Assembly (NCBI RefSeq): GCF_003711515.1
Contig: NW_021167089.1
Coordinates: 69,296-133,295 of the forward strand
Direction: 5' to 3'
Source of the DNA: Sodiomyces alkalinus F11
Lineage: Eukaryota; Ascomycota; Sordariomycetes; Glomerellales; Plectosphaerellaceae
DNA: 64,000 bases
Position numbers and translations under genes: made by a program
The notes under the pieces: generated by a model
What the model saw: the letters and a program-made list of their open reading frames with translations, nothing else
What the model was told of the DNA's origin: nothing
Database searches by the model: none
Shown here: piece after piece, positions 22,008-35,518 of the stretch
How the letters are laid out: every line of letters begins with the position of its first letter
Position numbering within the stretch: the first letter of the stretch is position 1

Positions 22008-25000
22008 GACAACATACCGTCACTTTCTTCAATGTCCGTTCCTCCAATTACGGTCCTCTCAATTCCATTTCTTTACCTTACCGCCCGGCACACCCGAGCT
22101 AAGAGGAGGAATTCCCTGATTATTGGACGTTTTCGCCCTCTTGCCCTGCCACGGTCCTCTCATCAAGGCTTTACTCGCAGCCATGACTCGAAAATGATGG
22201 TTGTCTGCTCGACAATGACAGACATGGTGGTACACGTAGGATCGACGGCCTGCCAATAATTCAAAATACGAAACATCTTTTATCAACGAGTCGCCACAGA
22301 GGCAAACATATGTGCTTCTCTGGAACGAGGGACGCCGGGGAACGAAGCCCGCGACCATGCAACCCCGTCTTGGAGTTGACATGGAGTAAATAGATCATGA
22401 TCCAAAAAGTAAGGACGCGCTAAAAGCCGACGTAACAGAAGATGGGGAAGGGGTTGCATCACGGTCATCCCCGGCCTTGGCATTGACAACTTAGTAATAA
22501 GCCAATACTCTATATATATCACCTGCTCTTTGCAGCATGCGTGCCTCCGATCTGGCTTCGTTTTCTGGTGCTTGGGAATCCGCGTTTCGGGGAGGTCGCA
22601 GAGGCGCGACTCCCATGGGTACGGAGGAATTTTAGTGATCCCTGTTCTTTGGGTTTTCTTGTTGCAACGGTAAGGGTCGGGTGGTCGAGGTAATTGTCAA
22701 ACCGTTTCATATCAGTAAAGAACGTCGGCACAGAGGGAGGGCCCAACAGCCATGCGATTTGTGGGCACATAGATCCCAGCTCCTCCTCGCATCTCATTTC
22801 GTATCTGCCGAGTCACTTTGTGGAAAGCGATGGATGATTATCACCTGCCTCATATCTATCACAAAGAGTGACGATAATGTGGTGATCCTACTGCCATTTT
22901 TTGGCCGCGCCATTTATTACTTCTATGTATGCGATAATGATATCTCGCGTCTTATTTGAACATATCACCGGCGGTATGGATACATGTCACTTGGGAATGA
23001 TAAGGCACTAGCGATACCTTAGGTAATGTATGATAAGGTTGAGATAGGTAAGGTACCTTACCTATGTGTACCTATGCGAGCTTGTCTGTTGCTACGATAA
23101 TTGCCCTACGACTTGATTACTATTACGTTACAACCGGGATCGCTGCGAGGCACCAAAATGGTCTTCTGTTCCGATTCTTCAAACCCCCACTTCGCAGAGG
23201 GAACAACCCCGCCTTGACGGCGCAAGGATGGTTCAAGGCCTAAATGTTCCCGATAATATTCTTATTATCTATCTTCCTACGAAGTAGAGCTGCCCTTTTT
23301 TTCTTCTTTGTTTTTCTCCCTTCTAGTTAATCATTCGTCCTCATCCATGCTTCAAGGGGACAGATTATCGTTTTGTATTTTCCGGGCCAAAAACGACTGC
23401 TCTATGGCGCAAGCCCCTGTTTGCGTGTTATCCGCTTTAGGAGAGACATTTCAAACGTAGTTCCGTCGTTAAAATTATAAACCACACCCGAACGATGTAC
23501 GGAGTAATTACGTTGTACGATGCATTTTTGAACGACCAAGAACGGGACGTTTCCCATCTTTCCTGTTTAGGCTATCATCTTCCACATCCTTTGAACGATG
23601 CACGAATCGTTAATTATCTCGAAGCGGCTTGGTCACGAAACCACGGCGTCGGGTACGCATCATTGACCGTATCTGGATAAGGGAAGGACCGGATCGCGTC
23701 GGGGGGGACGTCTCCCCGTGCAGTCTTCTCGACCACTATATCAAACAAGATAGCGGCAGCCGGCCTATCGATTTTATTCTCTCTTGTGGCGGCGCAATGT
23801 TGCTTGTGCTTTCAGGTCAGACGTTGGTAGCGCAAGCCCTCATCATCTCCCATCTCGCCACATTAGAATAGATTCACCTTAAGCATGCTCGGTACCTGGA
23901 CATCCGCCGCGCTTGTTGACGGCGCTACGACTTTTGGGCTATCACTTTATAACGTATAGACGAAATACGGATTAATACGTGCTAGACGTAATGAACCGTT
24001 AACTTGCCTATCTTGGTGCGGTCTTGGTACTGCATAAGTTTGACCCGTCCGTGCCATGGGGGTTGCATTAGTTTTATTACACGCTATGCACTAAGGTCAT
24101 ATTCCCTACCTTACCTTAGGTGCCCAGTAGGTTTAATGCACGGGTACTGAGTGGGTAGCGAAATACGAAAGTAGTCTGTACGTAATACTATGGTTCGTTA
24201 GTAAACATAGTGTGCTTACGACTCGGGGAAAAGGTGCATCACGGGTACTCCGTACGTAGGTGGTAGGTATCTGTCACTATGCCTCAGAACTGGAGTACTC
24301 GTGCCGCACAAGCATTTATGATTGTGCTCGACACCCCCTGCATTAGACTCGTCTCGGAATAAGAGGCGGGTCAATCACGAAGTCAACCGGAGCACAGTAA
24401 CACCGTGTCCTATTTCTGTTATCGCTTGTATTTGAATACTTCGTAATTACGTTGTACGTTGCACAATCCCTCTCAACCTCGCTATCCCGTCCCCGTCTCT
24501 CATGCTTGCCCCATCCCATCCTCCATTGATCCTCCCAGACCTTCCAGACGGACGGCTACCAACAGTAGGAAGAACACCGTACGTCGGAGAACACGCCAGA
24601 ATAGGCAGCTTGTCACCGTCTCCAATCCTTCTGGAAGCAATGGAATCCGTAATCCTTCAGACCGCGGTTTCGCCATCGCATCGAACGCGTTCCGGCTCCT
24701 CTTTAGAGGCAAAAAGAATCAGAAGTACCTTCCCCGAAGGGACCAACCAATTTGCCACCTTCTATCCTAGACGATCTGGCTCGGAAGACCCGCCGGAGAA
24801 AGGTGCATCGCACGTGTGGTTATCACCGTTGTCCGTATCTCGTTATCTCGAGCAAAGGGCTCTAGATTTCCCCGAAACCTGTGCCTGTTACGTTTAGGTT
24901 GCTTGTGGGGGGTCTCAACTGGTTCCTGCTTGTCGTACCGTACCTTGCTTGCATACACCGTACGTACTAAGAGGGCTAGTTGGTAAGGTACTTCGCAATG

Positions 25001-28000
25001 CCACTCGTCGTTTCGTCCTCGGGGGACAAACAAACTCTTCCGCGCTAAGAGGTCTTGCAGGTCTGCAGTGGGCCAGCTGCAGGAACAGAAGAACCAACAT
25101 GCAGGTACGGCCACATTTTCTCGTTCGTTTCTCGTCTCTCGCTCGACCGCGGTCGCAGTTAGCACAGTATGGATCTCCTCTGCTCCATAGTTCCCAGGAA
25201 AAAGGGCACCCCCTTCAGAGGCAAACTCGTCAAAGACCCAATCTCTCTTGTTTCACTACTGCGCAAATAGTGTATAAGTACATCTATAGCGAGGTCGTCA
25301 GATTTCTTTCGCGGCGCCAGGAGAATAATCGCCGAGATAGCGCACAGCACGGCCTTCTATTCCCCACGAAATGCGGAGTCAAGTGTGTAACTAGTTCTTT
25401 CGTAGACATTGTTCACTTCTGATGGTCAGTGCTCTGAAGTGCTTGTCGGAAGGACTATGTTGCTCGTGCTTGAGACATATTGGGGGCCAGAACTAAAGTC
25501 AATGCTGAGCCTGAACGAAGTAATAAGTACGTACCTATATCGGACATAATCGGGAGGGCTGTTCGCTTTGCGAATCTTCACACTCTTCGACGAATGAACA
25601 CATACACATAGAGGCGGTATGGCGGGGTCCTCCTCACTCTATACTGTAGACCGGGGAGTCCCGCCTTGATGCAGGTCCCGTCTCATGTCTCTGCACTTCG
25701 GCACAGCAGAACGTGGTGGGCAGCATGATCCGCTGAGTGGCTGGGCCGATACTCATTCTCTGGGAGAACGCGGGCTACAGACGATCCAACGTGCTGGGTC
25801 AAGCGGGAGGGCGTAAAAAAGTTCTCATCTTTCAAGCAACCTGCGAATCATAAGAAGACGCCGGAAATGGCGGGTTTCTTCCCTCGAACAACTGTGTACG
25901 TACATAGGTAGGTAGGTACGTTGTATCTCCCCCCCCCTCCGAAAATACGAAGTACTACGAAGTACAAAGTACGAAGTACGGCTGGGATATTTGATTGCCC
26001 ATCCGCAACATCGTGTCACTCTGTTGAAAATGATGCCATAGGCAGTTGAGGGTCAAGCAATGTGGCAAACCCATCAGTCGGGTCGAAGGGGAAACCAGAA
26101 TGCAAAACCGCTCTTGTGAGAGCTAAGACCGCTCTTTTTGCTGCACTGTGAACGGGGCAGGGGAGAGAGGATGGCGGGGGGCCGGAACGATTCAGCGCGG
26201 CCCGGATAGTAGCCGTGAGCATGGACCTGGGCTAGGGTTACCCACAATACAGTGTCCACAGCGGGGACCTGAGCCAGGAACGGGTGAATACCCCGAGGAC
26301 AAGAACTGCCCCGGATTCTGTCAAGCGACGCTGGGCCCCCCTGGTCGCCAATTCAAAGCAGCGAATCCCTTGTTTGGGCGGCGGCCATTTGCTAAGAGAT
26401 CGGCGGTGCGGAGGGCTCAAAACAGAGACCAAGGAAAGAGTGTGTCCATTGAAGCCGTTTTTTTTTTTTTTTGCCTGATCAAGCGGGTCATCTTATCCAT
26501 ACTGTCCTCTGGGAGGGGGACTGGATTAATGGGCGGGGGGAGATGAGGTGGTTTCACTTGGTTGGAGGAAGATCCTCTGTGCCGGGATTTACGCATTTTT
26601 GCCTCTGCCCGGCCTGTTGCCCCGTATTTCCCGCGACTCTGAGAATTTGGTTGGCCTGGGGAGGGAATATTGAACCGTTCGCAAAGGTCGGTCAAGTCTT
26701 GGGTGAGGTCCGAGTTGGGATGACTTTTGGTCGAGAAGGCTCTTTTTTTCCTTCTTTTTTTTTTTATACCCTCTCTTATATTCTTTTTCTTTCTTTTTTC
26801 TCCTTCACTTGCAGCCCCTCTCTGTTCTGCTTTCCAGTTCGACCACTGACCGGCAACTTCAAGGAGCCTCCCCGGCTCACCGGTGCTATTCTCGGCGGGG
26901 TCCATCCAGGGCCCCTTCATGGTTCTTGGTGCGAACATGAACCAATTGGCACTTCCGCGACTCCATTGCCTGTCCAGGGGCCCTGGTCCTGGCTATGGGT
27001 CGAGTACAACGTACGGAGACGCAGGAACCGCAGTTCAGACCGGGATGGGAGACTTCGAGAAGGTTTCATGCTCTCTTGCTCTCTCCCTTTCTCTCACTCT
27101 CCCTATCATTCCATTCCTACTCTGTACACACTTCGTACGAAGTACACATGATTGCTGGAACCAAACTCGGCACAGTCCAATTTCAGATGTGAGGGCCCCC
27201 ATTCAGTACGTTGCACGTTGCACGTTGCAATAACAGGACGGACTCACTTCTCGGAAGGAGGACAGCCCGTGTTTCCAGAATCCAGTCTATCGGAAGTCGC
27301 ATGGACATTCACCAAAGCCTCGATAATAAGTAATCCTGCCCTTACGGGAGTAATCAATGACGAGCTACCTCGATCATACCCATCCCCATGACATGACCGC
27401 TATCGTGGGAAGATGTTTGAACCCGATCATCCATCTTACTAAGGTAACGGTCGGACTACCTTACGGATATCGGTAGGCCATCTCTCAAAATCTCGATAAA
27501 ACTTCCGATGTCTTGGATGTTACCTCCCAACGTGCCCTGCCCTTGTTGGTATAATGACTGGGTAGTGAGTGCTCAGTAATATTTCGTGAAGATAGATGGC
27601 CTTGCCGTAAGTATGTACATGATATAACATAAGCGTCTCCGCCTGTCCGAGCGAGACAACTGCCGGTTCCCTTGAGGTACTTCGTAAACTGCGTGGGGCC
27701 GTGGAAATTTGCTGCGGCTCGCAAATCTGCCCGGGAGCTCTCGCGGCTCTCGTTTTTTCACGACAAATCAAGAAAAGTAGACATGGGTGCGAAGATTGCT
27801 AACCCGCTCCCTTACCTCAAGCTACCTAGCTTAGAGACTGCTGCCGATGGCCCAGACCGTCGAGTGGCCCTCACGGAAATTGCTATCGATTGATCCTTCG
27901 TACGATCGATCAGTCTTTCACATGAAGCTAGAATGGATCAACACATAAGTGACATAACCACGACTAATAAGACGGATCTCCAGATGAACAAGTCTCTGCG

Positions 28001-31000
28001 ACAAGGCAAAGCTCAATCTCCAGAGTGGATGAGCTCCAATCCTCGGGATAGCAGACGTCAGCCCTCTCTTAGCTCGGCATATGGTCTCTGCTATCAGATC
28101 GTCCACGATTATCCGAACTTGGTACTACGTGCTCCTCACTTACGTACGTGAGACCGGATCATCATCACGCTAGCAGACCGCGGGTGACGAATGCGTCGGC
28201 TCTCTCGTTAGCGCAGGTGAAGTGCAGAGCTGCTCACTATGCTGACCGGGCGCCGGTGGCATGCATGTCTTGTCTTGTTCTGACCGCGATGATCCTGATC
28301 CCCTTACCCACCATCCCGAACGGGGAAGGCAATACCTAATAGTCAGGATCATGGCGAGACCTCCTTCGAACAGAAGGCCCTTTCTCCTAGCTCATTGAGA
28401 CTTTTCTCTGCAAGTGCCAAGGTTCGGTGTGCGGGAAATGCGCGACGATGAAGTAGCGGCGTCGATCGTTGACGAAGCACAGGCAGGCAGGATTCAGGAA
28501 GGAAGAGGAAGAGAAGGGCCGGTAAAGTTTACACTGTGGTTCCGCTGTTGTTAAACCACATCGTGCAAAGATGGGCATGGCGCAAAATCGTCCTTGCTCG
28601 TGGTTTTCAGTTCTCCTTCCACATTATAGAGAACATGAAAGCGATATACCCTCAGTATCACCGGGCAGGCAGGCCTGTGCTCGTGCAGGTGAGTGTTGCG
28701 GAATTGATAGGTACGAGTTGTCGCAGACTGATGGACAGCCCCGAGCACAATTTCCTCGGACTTTCGCCCACTATGGACGGTGAAATACCCCTACCTACAT
28801 GTATTCGTAGTTTCAGGCACATTTTACTTGTGGTAGCTCTGCAGGGTCCGCTTGGGTCCTCCGTGTCCATTCAACGCGAGAAACGCGTGGATGAACACAC
28901 CCATGGCGAATTCTACATGTAGGCTGAAGAGTGGCAAGACACGGCAAGACACGAGACGCAGACAGCGGAACAGGAACGTGCCGCTGCCGCGTGCAAAGGC
29001 CAACTCTCTTCCCCACCCTATAAGAAAAAGAAAAGAAAAGAGAAAAGAAAAGAAAACCCCTTCCCCTGCTCTCTAGCAATATGCAGAGGGGCGAGGGCGA
29101 GACACCGTTCGCCACCGGTCTGTCGCCGCCTTGACTAACACCGTCCCCTAATACGAATGATAAGACCAAGGAAATCGGAAATCGGAACAGCCGCCAATGC
29201 GTACTGTTGTCACCCTCGTCCCCGATGTCGTGGCGGAGGACCGATCCACCTGCTTTTCTTCAATGCATAAACTAGTGGGATTCGGGTTGGTGTCCGCGGC
29301 GCCACTTGGTCAAAAACATCCGCACGTTTCTTCTTCCTGGCCAGGTGAGAACTGACGAGCACCTGTGTCGGGCGGTGAGCATTACCCTACTAGTTATCGG
29401 CTGGTCGATGAAGGTCTATCCGTCGAATGGGGGGGGGGCAGCCGGTGACCCCCATGCCCCGTTGATAAACTGTTATTGTACGTCGTTGTAGACTGACTAC
29501 ATGTACATACCTTGACGTGAGCACGAGACATATCTGCAGCCGAGTCGAAACTACGGGTCCGGTGAAGACATGCCCGATAATTTGGTCGCCGGATCCTTGA
29601 AAGTGTCCCTTATATTGACAGATGGGCTATGGGCAGCTCTCCGTCTCACTGACAACTGGAGCCGCAATTTAGTTTACTCCAACCTACTTCCACGAAGGCG
29701 GATACATCCGAATATCTGGACAAAACACGAATACGTTCAAATGTACATAATTACCTACAAGATCATTGAATGTATATGGGTCAGTCGGTTCTTGGCGACA
29801 GCTTGAAGAAGAATGCAAAGGGAATGGAAAGATGGATGCATGTGCCTGTTTCCAGCCCCCCGGGAACTGGGAGCGTCGTTGCGATGAGAGCAATAGGATC
29901 AACTCCCCGTTTCCCATGCAGAACTTTCCGGTTCAAGCTTGGCAAACAGCACAGCTAAACATACGGTAGCTGTATCCCAGGCTCTGCTTGCTCTCATATA
30001 TGGTAGATGCAAACATTCAGAAAGCTTGGGCGTCGAAATATGCCTTTGGAGATGCTCCCAACCATGATCCAGGGACCAGCCCCAGTACAGCTGTGTTTCA
30101 CTCTTTTACGCCTGTGGTGCTCCTCTCAAGAAGGCAACCTGGATACTCTCGGCTTCCCCGGGGAACGGGATAGCCTCGACTTCTGGCGGCAGCAGACACT
30201 GGGGGTTTTTATACATACAGAATACAGATGGGTGAAGATACTCCCGCTCTGGTCTTTCCGGGGTTTGCCCTCGTCATAGCCTCTATCGCAACATTTTGGG
30301 CTATATACAGGCTCGCCCACCGGGCTCCATGAATCACATGCACTTCTCAGGAACTCACTGATCTGCCGCCCCATGGCCTTGGAGGGAATTTACTGGTCAT
30401 GTGGTGGCAACCAGTTGAGGGCCATGAGAACAAACCTGTTCGAGCCCCAGCAATGTCCATTGGCATGTCTGGCGCTGAGTTGGCCTTGATTGAGCTATGC
30501 CTTATCATTCGTGCCTCAACCGTGATGCCTCGTTCCTGCGGCAATCGATCGAAAGGCAGTAGTGGTAACAGAACGATAAAGTAGTAAGAAATCGGGGAAG
30601 ATAGGCTTATAACACAGGAAGGGTCTTGGTGTTAGTATGTCCCCAAGTCGAGTTTCGGGTGCATGGAAGACAACTCAACATATTTAAAAGGTGTAGACGG
30701 ACGGCGAGCGTTTGTAAGTTTGGGCTTGTAGTTAGCTAAGTAGCTGCAGAGAGTTGGAGACTCGGAACCACGATGCCTGCGAGACGGAGACTTTTCCTCC
30801 TGAAGGGTAGCCAGTTTTGTATTGATTATATATTGGGACTCAAGAAGAACCGAAAGACGTAACTGGTACTTCTTAGAACATTGAGGGCAAGAGACAGCTA
30901 CAGTTACAGTCTCAACAACAGAGAGAGTGGTACCTCGAGGCACGCAAAATTGGCACGGAGTTAGACTCTACATAATACCAAGACGACAGACGATAGTTGC

Positions 31001-34000
31001 GCATGGTGTTGCAGGGCTCTCTTACACGCTATACTGTTCATCTGAGATGGAGATGGTTGAAATGGAACGCATACGCAAAATGGTTGCATACAGGGAAACT
31101 CCTTTCCAGGTCACAGAAAGTTATTCCCCCCCCCCCTTGGAGGGGTGCATTGAACGTTCCAAGGGAAAGGCCAAGTTCGACTCCATACTCATAATAATAT
31201 AACGACAATCCGGATAAACTACTTGGCTTGGCTTGTGGACCGAGTTAACGTCAGGCCGTCATGGTAGTGCTAGAAGTCTGTGGAAGAAAGCCTGGGGCGC
31301 TCAACTCGTTTGACTTGTGAGGATTCCTTCATAAGCCGCCTCCAAGGTGAGCTGTGATGTAGTGACCGCGGAGTTTGCGACCCAACTACCCGAACCATAA
31401 AGCTACATAAACAAAAGTTAAGTAGATTTTAACGTACCTACAGCACAGGTAAATCATACGGGACTCGTCACGCCCTGGAATGTGGGAGCGAGGAGGGGAA
31501 GGCGGACGAGAGGGAAAATTGACTCTCGCTGCTGCAGAGTATTGAGAAGCCATGCGGCTCTTGCCAGAAGCGCCAACTTTTCGGCCTGTCCAGGTCAAGG
31601 CTCTATCCAGGCGTCCGTCCTTACTTATCAAAGTCAACCCTGATAGGTTACGATATACAGGATACCATGCAGACGGACTTCCCGAGTCGATACACACTAA
31701 GTCTAGGGAGTGAATAAGGGAAGTACCAGCTCACTACCATCAAGGCCATTCTGCGAACGCCGTAAGGGTAAATACTTCGGGGAGACTGAGCCTCATAGCC
31801 GGGCTTACAGGTGTCTTAAAGCAGCGGAGGGCGCTCAGGCTAGGGACGACGAAGCTGCTATCAGGGGGGTTCAGCGGTAGGACCAGCACACCACGTGCTG
31901 ACGATGAGATTCCTGAGCTGCTCGGAGGGTGTGCGAGGAAAGGTTCAGGGGTTAGACCGGCTGATATTTGCCTTTACACAACCACCTTGACAGCCTTTTA
32001 CAATCAGAACGGTCTTAGAGGTCGTAGATATCTGATTAGGGCGGGGAAAAGCCGAGTCCTGGTACGGAGCTGCCGCTAGCGGAGAAACACATAGGACTGA
32101 TTATACAATTGGGGGCGGTGGGAGACAGGTAGGTGGTTGCCTTTATGGACGACGAGTAAGTATAGGAGAGATGACTGAAGGCAAAGGTGAGAGGGGAGCT
32201 AGATGGCCAGGGAGAGGGAGAGGGAGAGGGAGAAAGCAAACCACACCTGGAAAGCCAGCGGAGGGGGGTTAACTTTTGGTACAAGAAACCAGTACTCGGA
32301 TCTTAATCCTGACACATCTTACTGCTGGCAGGAAACCCGCAAGACCAACCTGGTCCGCTGAAGCCCACGAAAACGAGGTCATGATCCGACTTGCCCACGG
32401 CACTCGCGCCGTTGCAGTTCGAGCTAGCCAGTGCAGCGTAATCTTGGACAGGCTGCGAGGTATGTGTCGCCATGTTTATTCGGAACCTTGCGCCATGGAA
32501 AAGCGAAGGCATTCGAACGAATGGCAAGAAATCAGACTTGGAGTTGGAGGAAAGGGGGCGGCGGTTTTTGACTGACGCCGCTTTCCGATAAAAACCCATA
32601 CAAGGAGCTTTGCATTCTTAGTAGCGCCAAAGACAGCCCAGATATCAGCAGCAGAGGCGGTCCTCGCCCGCTTCAACCAAGGTTGTCGATCAGGGGGAGC
32701 GACATATCATGTTCCGAGCAACTAGCCCAACCCATGGGCGAGGACAGAGCCGACATAACTGGCGTAGCCGGGGTGGAGTTTGAAAAGGGGCAAGACCAAC
32801 GCGGTGGTCGCAGTTGGAATGAAGGTCGAAAGAAACACGAAGACTCGATATCGTAGAGGGAGAGATGACGATGGGAATAAAGAGATGACGGCATCCCGAC
32901 AGGTTAAACAAGGGCTTCATGTCACCGCAAGCGAGAGAATCATGGTGACATGTGTTATTGGCGAGAGTATGAGAGGCAGCAAGCCATCTTCCTTTGAGCA
33001 CAGAACGGGGGAAAGTCTAGGGGAGTCGAAGAAAACAACCAGAAACAAAGACACTCTCGGCTGTCAAGGTTTCCATGGTCCAAGACAGTCATACTAAGGC
33101 GAAGCAGCATATAACCTGGTTCACTTCTCCACTAGATGTTGAAATAACGGGTTCATGTTAATAGGCACGTCCCAGTCACCCGTGCGACGAGCTTGGGTGC
33201 AGAAGGTCGGGTTGCGATGTCCCCGGCATCAGGACATTTCGTGGGATGATTGATGGATCCGCGAGGGTGCCGATTGCCGAATCCTGCCAGTCCTGTCGGT
33301 ACTCGGTGTGTGTCTCAACTCGGCGGCAGGTATGAATTTGCATGCCCAGCTGACATGTGTAGACTTCGATGGATAGTTGTGTGCGTCCGGGCCAATTAGA
33401 ATCGTCACGATCTCCAGGTGTCCTCCATGGGGATGCATGTGGATTATAATGATTATGCTCCTTTAAAGAGCGAACATGAAACTGCCAAAGCGAATGAGGT
33501 CGCTTCAACTATGCACCGAGTAAACCTGCCAATTAGGCAGGCAGTTCAGATATCTCATGGACCTCATGTAACAGTAAGACGGCAAGGGCGGATGGTCTAT
33601 TAGATCTGCCCTGAGCGGATGGGTGAGATGATAGCACTAGGGGAGACTAGGGGAGACTATCATGTGATGTACCTGTCAGCCAATCAGGGGCCCCACTCGC
33701 CCCGTCAATGGTTCGTTTAAGGATGCCGAGCCGGCTTCGTAGGCTGCCAAAAATAGAACACCCAACCAAACTAAAGCAGAAAGGACAAAGTACCTGGCCT
33801 AACAAAATCCACAACAGGTGCCCTTATGGAGCTACGTAAAATAAGAGAAGAATATAAGGTCAACCACCAAATTCATAATAAGGCCATGCTTCATTGTCTT
33901 CCATTGCAGGATGTGCTGCGTTCAATGTTGGTACATATGTGGATGGAGGAACAATGCAGGGAGGAAGAAACCCATATGATAGGGCATGCTCACATCTTGA

Positions 34001-34430
34001 CGCCGCTCTATCCAGGGTTGCCCGCTGCATGCTGTACGACTCGAGGCTTACTGATAGGTTGTAGGGGTGTGCGTGAGGTTGGTGACAGTTGGCCAAAACA
34101 TCTGCCTCTCTTGGTTTGCCTCGCCATTCAGCTCGAATATTTCTTTTTGTTGGTGCATGAATGAGTATAGGAGCTGCGGAGTACGGAGTTTTCTGGAAGG
34201 AAGAGTTCGGAGAACTGCCGGAACAGTTATGCAGCCCGTATTGCCACCGGAAAGTCCTGCTTGGCCTGGACAAGACAACAAAGCCGGTGCGGCGTTGCCC
34301 TTGTGCCCCTTCTTGAAGTGCAGGGGCGAAGACACGCGTAGGTTTCCAGAAAACGGTCATCGACGATCATTACCAGTTTTCGGCCCCAACAGGGACAGGA
34401 TGCCAAGTAAGTACTCGATACCTTTCTGTT

Positions 34431-34470
34431 CATTAATTATGATCCATTCCAATTAATCATGATCCATTCC
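34431..34470. repeat. Two 20-bp direct repeats
   Basis: Two tandem near-identical copies of AATTAATCATGATCCATTCC, followed by a partial third copy (GATCAATTAT). A short AT-rich repeat in the desert, about 1.1 kb upstream of the F-box gene. Confidence 0.8.
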
Positions 34471-35208
34471 GATCAATTATAGCCCATTTTTCTGTACGTG
34501 ACTTATCTGAAGGGGGCAAGGAGGGCCAAGGAGGAGGTATAGGTGACTGATCGCCACTGCCCCGCCGCCAATCAGGTAGGCGAGCTACAGGTGTGTGTGT
34601 ACGGACCCGAAGTACGAAGTACATAATCCATAATCTCAGGCACCCGCAGCCCAGCACAACATGCCCTCCAGAGCAGATCGTCCAGAATAAACACGAAGAC
34701 CCAGATATCTACGAAGTACCTATGCCTAGCTGCAGGTACCTAGTACTTCCGCGAATGTCATCCATGATGTGACTGGCATGATGGATGATTGTCTAACTGC
34801 TGTCCGAACCTTCTTAGGTTTACGATAAAAAAATCAATGACAGGTTTCAAGTATGAGATTTTGAATTGAACGGTTTCCAATGGATTCGCGTATTATACCT
34901 AGGTAGTGCGAGTATTGCAAAACTTAGGTGAGAAATGACCATTGCATGTTCGTGTACGTACCTGGATAGATGCGGAGTATATCAATACAATCCATACAAG
35001 GACACCTGCACCTGGACCGTGCATTTGGCTATCAGTACGGGCAGGGAAACTACGGGAGACGGTCCCAGTCGTTACTTCCCTTTGGGTTGGTCTCTCGCGC
35101 CTTACTGCAAAACAACAACCCCCCTCCTTCTTTCTCACTCTTCTCTTGTCCCACCATCCATCTCGAATCCACGCCTTCATCTCTTTCGGCTTGCTCAACT
35201 TTCCTGTC

Positions 35209-35280
35209 ATCTTCCACTTTATCTTCCACCTCATCTTCCACCTCATCTTCCACCTCATCTTCCACCTCATCTTCCACTTA
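35209..35280. repeat. Six 12-bp direct repeats upstream of the F-box gene
   Basis: The unit ATCTTCCACCTC occurs six times in tandem, with small changes in the first and last copies. It lies 239-310 nt upstream of the F-box ATG, in a CT-rich stretch that may be the promoter or 5' leader. Each 12-bp unit keeps all reading frames open, which creates spurious repetitive open frames on both strands. Confidence 0.85.
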
Positions 35281-35518
35281 CTTCCATTTCGTCTGACCAT
35301 CGACGAGCCTACTGCCGCCCTTTTCGTCCTTCGATCATGGGGATTATCGCGTATCCGTGATCTCCTTCGACTTCCTCCTCCCTTCTGAAAGGAATTAAAA
35401 AAGAAAAAAAAAAAAGCCAAGAGGAAAAAAAGAAGAGGAAGCAACATAGTCGTACTCTCGAAAATCGACCGATTTTACTCGCACCAGAAGCTAGGAGCCA
35501 AGTCTCTTTTTGTTTGCC

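Larger units (their letters stand above)
18487..35518. other. 17-kb divergent gene desert
   Basis: Between the starts of the minus-strand Msn2-like gene and the plus-strand F-box gene I find no gene that I can support. All open frames are short, and with one exception (21577-22007) lack coding character. The region carries many copies of CCTTAGGTA-type palindromes (for example 19888, 20037, 20070, 23005, 23042, 24108), TACGGAGTA/CGTTGTACG words (23498, 24245, 24440, 27205, 34180), and short homopolymers (19629, 21718, 31120). By eye the base composition is mixed rather than strongly AT-rich. It may hold long leaders, regulatory DNA, noncoding transcripts or decayed repeats. Confidence 0.55.

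Noticed and set aside
27030..27065. Sequence resembling the 3' part of 5S rRNA (GACCGGGATGGGAGACTTC)
   Set aside because: The rest of the 5S sequence is absent on either side.
26471..27151. Plus-strand 226-residue frame in the desert
   Set aside because: It includes poly-T-derived Phe runs and low-complexity sequence; no motif, and an equally long frame exists on the other strand.
30632..30943. Minus-strand frame with a CPQC motif
   Set aside because: It begins with GTG and has a single CxxC and no second metal-binding pair; not enough to call a gene.
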